The position numbers were made by a program, and so were the translations under genes. A stretch of DNA of 20,120 nucleotides from Ectocarpus siliculosus (lineage: Eukaryota > Sar > Phaeophyceae > Ectocarpales > Ectocarpaceae), in the NCBI GenBank assembly GCA_000310025.1, contig FN648970.1, forward strand, positions 490,042 to 510,161, written 5' to 3'. How positions within the stretch are numbered: the first letter of the stretch is position 1; each line of letters opens with the position of its first letter. Below the pieces are notes generated by a model. That model worked only from the letters and a program-made list of their open reading frames with translations. It searched no databases and was not told the DNA's origin. This document shows, piece by piece, positions 1 through 10,691 of the stretch.

Positions 1-480
1 CAGCAGCACCACCAGCAATACAACCAACCCCCAGTAACCCCACCGGGAACCTGTACCAAGGAGCCCCAGCCCCAGCCCCACCCCCAGCCCCCCCAGCCCC
101 ACGAAAAACATTACCTTGGGGCCAGCACAAACTTGGGAGCGGAAGTTGGAGAAGTGGCTGGGGGGGAGGTTTTCCCACCTTTTTGATTCAAGTTGGCCAC
201 ATTTGCCCTAACATAACCAAAATTTCCGTGGGGGGGGGGGGGGGGGGGGGGCGGGCTTAAGTGGCAGGCGGCGTGGTGGAAAGTGTTGAGCGAATCGCTA
301 GCGCACCACCAGCACGCGACAACAAAAAAATAATGGACAGCGACAACCAACACCAACAACGACGACAGCGACAACCAACATCACCAACCAAAAACCAAAA
401 ACCAACAACCAACAACCAACACTAAACACCCAACTGACAAACCATGTACTAGTAACTACAACAGGGTAGAGGACACTAGC
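1..480 (-). other. Gene 1 intron 12 (partial); low-complexity DNA
   Basis: No helicase motif V or VI is encoded here. Bases 60-103 are tandem agcccc/cagcccc (G-rich on the transcript strand). Bases 230-251 are a 22-base G run on the + strand. Bases 340-425 are an accaacaa-type repeat. A segment at about 115-158 has an acceptor-like CCCCAG and a good donor AAG|GTAATG but encodes nothing recognisable, so it is not annotated as an exon. Confidence 0.6.
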
Positions 481-633
481 CTTGTAGGTGACGTGGGCGG
501 ACGAGATGAGCTCGAAGAGGTTCATGATCTCGAGGATCGTGGCCATGCCGGGGACGAAGATTAGCACCGCGGACCCCGGAGACGCCACCCCCCTCGCCAC
601 TTGCACCGCCATGTTCGTCTGGAGGCTCAACAC
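481..633 (-). CDS. Gene 1 exon 12: start of helicase RecA2, motif IV region
   Basis: Residues 1192-1242, VLSLQTNMAVQVARGV and then SAVLIFVPGMATILEIMNLF. LIFVPG is the conserved strand opening RecA2 (LVFLPG in relatives). The acceptor is CCCCAG|GTG, phase 0. The 3' boundary is uncertain. A GC donor (ACAAG|GCTAGT) at 480/481 keeps phase 0, while weak GT donors exist at 474 and 476. The next part of the family (HS-loop, motif V) was not found in bases 1-480 and should lie beyond the left edge. Confidence 0.82.
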
Positions 634-676
634 CTGGGGGGAAGCAAAGAGAGATGGAGCGGTCAAACAGAGAGAG

Positions 677-713
<37 letters not shown>

Positions 714-3700
714 ACGACAACGACAACAACAACAGCCAGGTACAAATGGACCCGTGAGGACAAAGAAGAGCGCGAATTGGGGGGGTGCAGTGCACGCAGA
801 CCAATCAAGGCATTGACGAACTATTGACAAGCAAGGGATTACGATACGTAAAAGAGAAAAAACAATGCAAGTTCAAGCATTCGGTTGCAACTCCGAAAAG
901 TGCCATAAAGAAGAAAAAAAGGGAGAAAGACGATGGACTAAGTCAAAACGCTTTCCACCGACCCAGCAAGAAATTGACAAACACACACAAAGTTTCAGGT
1001 ACTGCAAAAACAGAACAAAACAAACAAAACACAGGAAAACAGCCTTCAGGCAAGGAAGTACATAATACGCACGAAAAATGTAAGTATGTAGGTACGAACC
1101 GATTGTTTATCGAGAACAAGCGAGGTACAATCTGAAGCACGACCGCAACCAATCAGACGATAACAACAACACGGGAGGGTTAAAGACAGCAGTAGGGGAT
1201 ACGCCTCTGCGCCCTACAACGATTGCTTATCACAAAACAAACCGACACAATCTGAAGCGCCCATGCCACAACAACACGGAATGTCAAGATAGCGGAAGGG
1301 ATATGGTCCTGAGTACAACCTGAAGAACGATTGGGACCAATCAGGCAACAACGACACGGGAGAGTCAAAGACGGCAGAAGAGATGTTGCTGCTGTACCCT
1401 GTACCCTGTACCCTGTACCCTGTATGCATACCTTGGGTGTGACTCTGGCCGTCGCGTCGCTGGTGGCTAGCTCGATGCTCTCGCAGGCCTTCTTCAGCAC
1501 ACGGCGATAGGAGAGACGCTGGGCCAGCTCGTTCACGTACACTTGCCTGAGACGGGAGAATTTGGCGTTGTTGTTGTGGTTGTTGTTGTTGTAGTGGTGG
1601 TGGTGATTGTTGTTGTTGTAATGTTGTTTGGGGTAGGCGGGAGCAACCAGGGGACAGGGCATTTGTAGCCCCGCCCCCCTGTACCCATTTCACCAGGATG
1701 GCGGCGCTACCTACAATACCAAATAAATACCCACTTAGTACATACCATCGTCACAGAGAGTGCCCACACACACTTCCGGTGGCAAACGAAGCTAGCAGAA
1801 AAAAGGTCGAGTAAACTCTGGGGTAAAGGTGGACTCAAACAAGCCCAATATCCACTCACTGCTGCAACGACTGCATGCGACACATTGCTACGACTGGGGT
1901 ATTGGTAGTCTTGCGGTGATCTCGTGGTTGTTTTCCGAACGCGTATTATAACAGAAGCACATAGTTAATTTTTCTTACCTGACGGGGAATCGCCTCGACC
2001 CGACGAAGAGAGGGGAGGACGTGAGACCGTAGTACTTGCTGAGGAGGTTGGCCGAGAGGGTGGCGCTCATGACGATGAGGCGGAGGGTGGGGTGGGTTTC
2101 GACCAGCCTCTTGGCGAACAGGCACAGGAGGTCGGTATCCACGGACCGCTCGTGCACCTGAGGGTTAGAGATACAGGGTTGGTTAGGGTTGATGCCGAAC
2201 ACGCCAAGCACGTGGTGGGTGGGCACGAAAGTAGCAAAAAAAAAAAAAACACACCCCACCACCGACCGTCGTGGAGAAAAAAGACCTTCCCGAAACAGAA
2301 CCACCGGGGCCTGGGCACACAACCCGAAAAATACAACAAAAAAAAACTCGTTGCTATCAATCAAGCATGCACGAGGCGGATCAGATGCGCTGGTGTGCAA
2401 CACCAGACACGACAACACAACCAACAAATATATACTGCGACACAGGCAAGCAATAACAACAACGAGGACAGCAGGTACGATGACACAGACAAACACAAGA
2501 CACAAGCAACAACAACATCGAGGACGACGACGACGAATCCTCTCTTCGAAAAACACAAACACCAAAACACCAACAAATGGCTACAATACGCCAGCACAAA
2601 AAAAAAAAAAAAAAGGGCAGCACCAAGACGAACCTCGTCGATGATGAGGTGCGTGTGGGAGTCCAGCACACCCGGGTTGCTCGCCAGCAGCCGCGCCAGG
2701 TAGCCCGTCGTCGCGAACGTCACCTCCGCCTTGGGCGGCCCCTCCCGCACCCCGTGCCCGAGCCTCAGCCCGACGCTCCAGCCCCTCCCAGACCTCTCCG
2801 CCTCCTGCCTCACCCTTTGCACCAGCGCCCGCGTCGCTGCCCTCCTGGGCTGAGAAACGAACATCCTCGGCCGCTTGACCTGCGGCGCAGCAGCCGCGGT
2901 GCCGCCCGCGGAAGACTCCGCGCCACCGCCGCCGCCGCCGCCTTCCCCGCCCGCCTGCACACCCACCTCCTCGCCTCCGCCGCTGCCGGTTGTTCCACTC
3001 CCCCCCCGCCCCCCTCCAACCCCGGTGCCCCGCCCCCCCCCGGCTCCGGCCTGCACCCCCTCCCGAACAGCCTCCGCCACCGCGGCCGCCTCCTCCGCGA
3101 TGAGGTCTAGCGCCTCCTCCACCAGCATGACAGGGATGCGCGTGCTCTTCCCGCTGCCGGTTTCCCCGTGTATGACGGTCACCCTGTTGTTCCGGACGTG
3201 CTCCAGGATCTCCTCCCGGTAGGCGTCGATCGGAAGGGGAACCGCGGCATCATCGACGGGCGGCGATGATAAGTCGTCCGGCTGCGTCGCCCCCCCCGCC
3301 GCGTCCGCGCCTCCTGTGTTGCCTCGGTCGGGACTGTTGTTGTTGTTGTTGTTGTTGCCTGCTGCCCCTTTGTCGCCAGGGGAACCAGCGGCAGCAGCAG
3401 CAGCAGCAGCAGCGATGGAGATGTCATCATCCCGTTCCTCCTCCTCCTCCTCCTCCGTTTTCTTCGCGGCCGCGGCCGAGTCCTCCTCCCGGTACTCGTT
3501 CAGCAACGCGTGGAAGGTGGGTCCGTGGAAGTGGTCGCGAGGCATGATGAACTCGGCCGAGCACGAAGAGGAAGTGGAAGACGAACGCCGCTTGCTACCG
3601 CCGCCGCCGCCGCCGCCGCCGCCACGCCTCCCTCCCCCCTCTCCCGCCCTTTTTTTCTTCGCGGTGGAAAACCCTCCCGCGGAGGAGCTCTTGCCCCCGC

Positions 3701-4075
3701 CCCCGGCTTCCGCCTTCTGCCTCTGCTTCCTTACAGAGGCCAAGCTCTTGCCGCCGTCAGCGGCGGCGGCGGCGGCCGCAGCGGCAGTCTCGTGGTTGTC
3801 CTGCGCTTCCCGCTCCCGGTACATCCGGAGGAGGTTTTTCTGGTACCGCATGGACAGGAGGACGTCCGGCCACTTCACCTGCGGAGGGGAGGTAAAAAAG
3901 ACGAGAGATAGGCCCCACGGGTATGAAAAGGGAGGGAGGCAGGGAGAAAAAGCCAGGGAAAGAGGGACCAAGGCACAGAAAGAGAGGGAGGCAGAAAGAG
4001 CCACAAGAAAAAGCCATGGCTAGAGGAAACAAGACACAGAACGAGTGGATCTGGATCTGAGCGGGGGAGAGGACG

Positions 4076-4139
<64 letters not shown>

Positions 4140-4296
4140 CGAAGGGGGACGAGGGATAGCGGGAGAACTCGAGAGACGGGGCCGGGGCGTGCGTCTGAGC
4201 AATTGGTGCCGCACGGAGGGACGGGGGTTGTCAGGACTTGCAAATATCCTCGCTTCGCCTGGGGCATGCTTGCAGTCTCATGGCAACGCCGAGCAG

Positions 4297-4328
<32 letters not shown>

Positions 4329-4800
4329 ACACCGACACCACCAACACCACCAACAGCAATTCTCACCCGGACATCGGCTGCCAGCTCCTTCCTGTGCCCG
4401 CGCGCCACAGCCCACAGGGCCGTCCTCCTCGCCGCCGCCTCCACGCGCTCGAACTCCAGCCGCAGGTCCTCCTCCTCGTCGCTCACCCCCGGCGCTCGGT
4501 TCCAAACCTTGTCGCCGGTGACGACGTCACCCCCGCCGCTGTTATCACTTCCCGTCATCGTTCCTAAGCTGCCGCTGCCTTCGGCTGCCCCCCCTCGTAC
4601 TACTACCGCCTCCTCCTGCTCCAGTGTCCGCCGTAGGGCCTCGAAGACGGCGTCCCCGTAGGGCCTCTTGAGCAGCTCCGCCTGAAGCTGATGGTACCCC
4701 CACCCAACAAAAAAGCGACGCTTGCAATCGTCATGTGTGGGAGATTCTGAGGTTGAGACGAAGCCCGTGCGGTCTCGTCCGAGACTCTCTCTGTCTCTCC

Positions 4801-4873
<73 letters not shown>

Positions 4874-7800
4874 CTCTCTCTAAACAAAGCCTTGATAGGA
4901 GAGGACGCATTGTGGTGTATACAAGGTGTACAGTGTATCATAGCCAGTGGTTTTCCACATCAGGAGAGGCCAACCAGAATTCCAAACGGATCAGATGCCA
5001 CACACACCAGCGCCACAATCATTCAAGATACAAACCTCATATTTTCCCCGTGGCTCGTCTGTGGAGCAACCCGATAGCTATTACCGTATATGACACAAGA
5101 TAACACACCCCCTGGGCCGATTTTCAAAGCGCGATTACTCCACGACGAAGAGGATGCAAAAAAGAACCAATACGTTTTCGGAGAGCTCTCGACCAGACGG
5201 TGTCAACGCCGCCGTTTTCAGCGCTGCGACTCTTTCTGCTGTGCAGCTAATCGAGCTTCGAAAATCGGTCCAGGGGGTGTGTCATCTTGTGTCTAATACG
5301 GTTGTGCTGTCATATCGCTGTACGCCCAAAAAACGGCCCTTCCCTATCATACACGGGGGCACAGCAGACACAACGCACCCGTAGAACACAAAAACACGCA
5401 CACAACACACGACGGTGACTGACAAAAAAGAGGAAAATCCAGGACCGTGCATAACTCCGAATCTGGAAGGAGGTATACGGGGACACCAAATCCTACCATA
5501 CCGTGTGATCAGGGAGGTCGCGCAGAATATTCCTGCCACCCCGAGACTAGGGGGGGGTACACTGAACCTGGCCCCTCGACGGGGCTGCCTATACTAAGGC
5601 CTATATAAAACAACAAAAAATGTACTTCGTACCCCCCTTACCTTGGCGACGGGGCTCCCTGTACTAATTCCTATACAAAACCACAACAAAAAATGTATCC
5701 CCCTTGCCTCGGCGACGGGGCTCCCTGTACTATGGCCTACTTAAAAACCACAACAATATGTAATATACATACCCCCCTTACCTCGGCGACGGGGCTCCCT
5801 ATACTAAGGACAATATAAACACCACAACAACAAAAAATACCCCCCTTACCGCGGCAACGGACAAATTCCAATATACAACCACAACAAAAAAGGTAATATG
5901 TATACCCCCCTTACCTCGGCTTCTACGACGTCCAGTCTAGTGAGGGGCTTCTTCTGCTGATGAATGTTCGGGGCCGACCTCAGGTTGAGCCCCTTCTTCC
6001 TGCCGCCAATCCCGGCCTTGTTCAAGAACTCGTCCGGTCCCATCCCTTTCGAGCCGCCGCCGCCGCCGCCGCCGCCGCCCCGCTTCCCTCTCCGTCGCCT
6101 CGCCTGCCGGTTGCCCCCCCCCCCACCGGCATCGCTAGCACCAGTGGAGTCGCCCCCGCCGTCCCCCCTCGTCCCGAAGGCCGCGCCGGGACCGCGGCGG
6201 CTAGCAGCAGCACTGCCCTCGAGGGCAACAGCAGCAGCGCCTCCGCCGCTTGGAGAGATGGCGGCGCCTCCTCCACCCCCGAGCCCGGCGACAAGACGCT
6301 CGTCCTCATCGGCAGCGCCGGCGCCGGTTACCTTCGCCGCGCACATACGGCCGGTTTCATGGTGCTGCCGAGGGTTAGCGTTTGATGTATACAAGCCAGC
6401 CGTCTTTTCTGCTCTGAAGGGTACTAATGGACAACGTTTTACCTTCTCCTTCAGACCCGGGAAGTGTCGTCATGGACATAAAATAGTTTTTCCTTCCCAA
6501 GACGGGAAGCGCACTTACAGCGATCGGTCTCATGGTGGCTGCCGAGGGTTAGCGTTTGCTATACAAGCCACCCGTCTTCTGCTCTGAAGGGTACTCATGG
6601 ACATAGTTGTACCTTCTTTTTAAGACGGGGAAGTGTCGTCATGGACATAAAATTGTTTGGGTGACAAGCAGAAAAACTAGGCTAATACAGATTCTAAAAC
6701 AAACAAAAGCCGTAGGCCAGTCGCACCTCAGCGTCGTCAGGGAATCGGTCCAACGGCTCCAGCGCGTACATGGCGCGCGAGAACTCCATCGCCGTCGCCC
6801 TCTCCACAAACGTAACCCCCCACGCGGCCTTCTCGTAGGTAGCTTCCTCCGGCGCGGGGGGATCGGCGGCTCCCACCGACACGCCCGAGGACACCATCAC
6901 GGCGGACGAAGCCTCCAGGGCTTCTTCCTCTCCCCTCTCCTTCTCGCCCCATTCCTCCCCATCCTCATCCAAATCCTCCTCCTCCTCCTCCTCCTCGTCC
7001 TCGTCCTCGTCCTCGTCATCATCCTCCTCCTCATCCTCTTCCTCGCCCTCGTCCTCGTCCTCCTCATCCTCTTCGTCGTCGTCATCTTCGTTTGCCCGCC
7101 CGTGGTCGGCGACGCCGCTCTCATCCTCGGCCGAGCCAGAGGACGATGACGTCCCCCCCCCCTCGCCATACCGCCACTTTCGCCGCACAGTACGTTCTAT
7201 TCTCTCGTCGAGCGTCACGCCGGGCCCCATGCTCTGCACGTACTCGAGCGTCTGGCGGTTTCGCAAGCAACACACAATGGCGGGGGTGGGGTGGGGGTGG
7301 GGGGGGGTATAGGCGTGTGGAGTCGGTGGCGAATCGTTCCACACGCGCGCATCCAATGTCCCTGCCTTCCCCATAAGAAAACCACCAATCCACACAAAGT
7401 CATTGGATAGCCACAGGCAAACTCAAACACCAAGAATGCTACACACACACACACATGCCGATAACATTCTTGCACACAGGAACGATTTACGTACGGCACA
7501 AGGGCTCGAAGACACACAGCACACAACAATACTCCACCTTTTCCGGCCTTCGCCTCCGGTGGCTACCAAACCCGATGACCCTGAACGACAGCTCCCGCGT
7601 GTAGTCGTTCCCCATCAGAATCGCCCACTCTACCACCTGCCGCTCGCTGATCCCGCACAGCTCCGCCAGGCGCGTTCGGGTCCACACCCTCGCCTGCGCT
7701 ACCCCACCCCCGTCCCCGTCTCCTTCTTCTCTTCGGTGCAGCTGTTTTTGTGTGTTATTGGGGAGGGGGAAAGCGTGGTGTGGTTGGGAAAAGAGATGCC

Positions 7801-10658
7801 TCTCCCTGTCTGTTCGTCTCTGTCTTCTTGTCTTTTATCTCCTCAAATGTCTGTCTGTAGTCCCGTCCTCTTCTTCCCGTTCCCTCTGTCTCTCTGTCTC
7901 TGTCTCTCGATCTCATTCTCTGTCTCTGTGTCTCCCTCTCACTTTCTGCCTCTGCCTCTTGTCTCTCTAGTCACGCACGTGAGTGCCGTTTCATTGCCCC
8001 GAAATAAGAGCGGCCTCTGTTGATTGGCCTGCCGGCTTGTAGCACGGTCGATGTTTTTCAAATAAACACAAGCACGCAAACCCACCTTACCATCTCCTCC
8101 CACCTCCTCTTCTCTCTCTCTCCCTCCCTCCCTCCCTCTCTACCATTCGTGTGTTTCCGCCCCAAATAGCCAAACCAACAACACCCACCACAAGATCATC
8201 GAAGTGAACATAGCGGCACCGCTCGAAGATCAAGAAGTCGCTGTCGCTGCCGACGGCGAACGTCCTCCCCGTCCCGTCCTCGGCGCTAGCCTTAGCGATC
8301 TCCTGGTCAGCCTCGCCAGGGCATCTGCGGATAGGATTGCGGTCATCTATAAGTTGTCGATTCCGTCACTCTCTGAAAGATATACATATATATCCCGTTC
8401 TGCACAAACCCGCTACTGAAAAGACAACAACAGCAGCAACAGCAGCACCAACATCAACAACAAGAGCAGCAGCAGCAGCAGCAGCCAGCAGCAACAACAG
8501 TATTATAGTAAGAACAACAACAACAACATGCTCTTCCGTCCTACTCACCAACAAGAAAAATTCGTGGTGGGGTGCTGACATCTAAGTTGATCATCCAAGC
8601 ACCATGGGGGAGGTAGGTTGTAGGATTGTTCTTCATAAGGCTTCGTGCCGCCGGCTCTTCGCATGCGGCTCGTTCTTTTCCTGTCGCGTCCACTCTTAAC
8701 TCTCTTCACGTCGAACAACAGTTCGTGTTCCACAAGCTATGCGAGAACCAGCAGCAGTCATTCGTGTACCTAACACACCGCAGCAGCCGGAAAACGCGCC
8801 CACACCCCCCGCACACTTGAGCGGGTACGACGGATACACACACAAACACCTCTCCCGATATCCCCACAACTCACTCTACGATCTTGACGCCGGTCGTGCG
8901 GAGGGAGGCGTAGAACTGCCTCTGCGCCAGCTTTGGCAGGGGAAACGCCTCTGCGCTGAGGTCCGGCGCCTGGCCCGGCCCCACGAACGAGCCCCCCCCG
9001 TCCAGGGTGTAGGCGTAGAGGTTCGCGAGCTTCTCCCCGTCCTGCCCCCGCCGACGCTCCCTCGTAGCGGCCTTCATCTTTCTGGTCGGGCCGTCCATGT
9101 ACACGAGCAGCTTGAGGCCCGCCTGGGGGGGGGGGGGGAAAACTGTCCATATCATGTCACGCTGCTATTGTACCGTTAAGCCAATCTTCTTCCAAAAATA
9201 CAACGGAAATTGCAAAAACAACTCTTGAAATATAATGTCCTACCGGCAAAAAAAAAAACTCCAGGGTACAGTTAAACCCGGTGGATGTGTACTGTCAAAT
9301 TCCCACAGCATGACCACAGCTCCTGTCTCTCTCACACACACACCAACCACCCGAACAAAAAGGCGTCGGAACAAATGGGCAGTGGTTCTTCCGACCTCCA
9401 ACCGATCACCTTTGAAGGTTGGTTTTGTCCGCCCAACGGGGCAGCAACAACAAAAGAGTAAGGACACGAGCCATCCAGATATGTACCACGAAAAACCGCG
9501 GACTAGCGGGTGGGGCGTCGGTGCCAGCAGAAGCCAACGGGGCTATAGAGGCATCGACCGCTGCCCAGAGAGGGCCCGGTGTACGCGCACAACACTTTTG
9601 TTCCCTCGTACTCCTTGTCCCGGAGACATAATTCGGCGGTGCCCCCCCTCCCCCTCCCCCCCCCGCGCGCTCACCTGCCGCAGCCGGCCGACCTCGCGAA
9701 CGACGGTCTTGTGCAAGAGGTCGTAGTCGCCCCCGTGGTCGACCCTTTGCCCCTCCAGGAGGTGGAACATCCATCCCGATCCATCGATCGCCAGCGTGTC
9801 GCCCTTGACGCACGAGCAGACGGCACGAGCGTACGCACAAACCAAAGGAGAGCGTTCGCGTTTTATTTGCTTATCCGGGTGTATGAACACTAGACTTGAC
9901 ATATTTCGTCATTGGTGTAGACTGACGTATGTTGTCATTGCAAGAAGTGGTCCATGCAAATTACCGCAACAAATCCACGAACCAACGAGAGAAACAACCC
10001 CCGAAACAAAGCCGAACAACGAGAGGCTTGGCTCACGTTTGCAGGCCACAACTCCGAATGAAAGTCCCAAAGCCTTGTACGGCCGACCCGTTATTTTCGG
10101 CCTCTACCGTAGGATAAGCTCGGAGCAACGCCGGCCTCGTGAGAAAAAACGGTTTTGCTACACAGGAAATTGCCGAAAAACAAAACGTCCAAAAAGAGAG
10201 AAGCGGAGAAGAAAACATGGCCACCTGCCACGAGTGCCTAAACGCACACTCCAGAACCGCGGAAGTTCTTCGCACTGCGCGTGGTCTCAACAACTTCCGA
10301 ACTGCTCTTCTCAGTTATACTTGTACGTGTCGGGTGGCTCCGACGAGGCTTCGGATGACTTCGATGAGGCTTCGGATGGCTTCGACGAGGGCGAGACCAC
10401 CCCTCGGGGAAGATGAGGGTGGCTGGTCTGGTCGTGTTTTTGCGGCTGAATGGACGCGCTCACGAGGGCAGTTGTCAACGCAAGTCCCCTCCGAACATAC
10501 TAAATTCCGCTGCGCTCTACGGAGGCATCGCCGCGGCTGTGCGGCAGGTAAGGCTGCTATCTTGCCATGTACAACCAGCGCGATCGGTAACTGCACAACA
10601 CCGTTGTCGAACGCGTTTGTTCATCGAAAACCAAGAAATACACTCGAAGAGCCGTTGT

Positions 10659-10691
<33 letters not shown>

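Larger units (their letters stand above)
4682..5914 (-). other. Gene 1 intron 7
   Basis: The intron is 1233 bp, GT-AG and phase 0. It contains the five-copy donor repeat at its 5' end (5571-5914) and a (CT)n tract on the + strand (4807-4871) near its 3' end, which is (AG)n in the transcript. The middle, about 4880-5560, holds nothing recognisable. Confidence 0.75.

Noticed and set aside
115-158. Possible small helicase exon near the left edge
   Set aside because: The acceptor and donor look fair, but no frame gives the HS-loop or motif V expected after LIFVPG.
785-1135. Lysine-rich + strand open frame (116 codons)
   Set aside because: It lies inside a gene 1 intron in A-rich DNA, overlaps degenerate repeats and resembles no protein family.
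3316-4023. Long + strand open frame with Leu, Ala, Ser and Pro runs
   Set aside because: It is antisense to the helicase exon. GC-rich triplet repeats keep several frames open, and the minus frame carries the real helicase motifs.
4238-4366. Extension of exon 8 to a GT at 4236
   Set aside because: The site is weak, would add CTG-repeat-derived Ala/Val runs, and is inferior to the GTCCGG|GTGAGA donor, which keeps the same phase.
5571-5914. CRISPR-like appearance of the repeat array
   Set aside because: Units differ in sequence and length, there are no unique spacers between constant repeats, and the setting is a eukaryotic intron.
9796-10416. Basic + strand frame of 206 codons as a nested gene
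   Set aside because: The composition follows A-rich intronic DNA, no domain is seen, and it begins over the coding exon 2 on the other strand.
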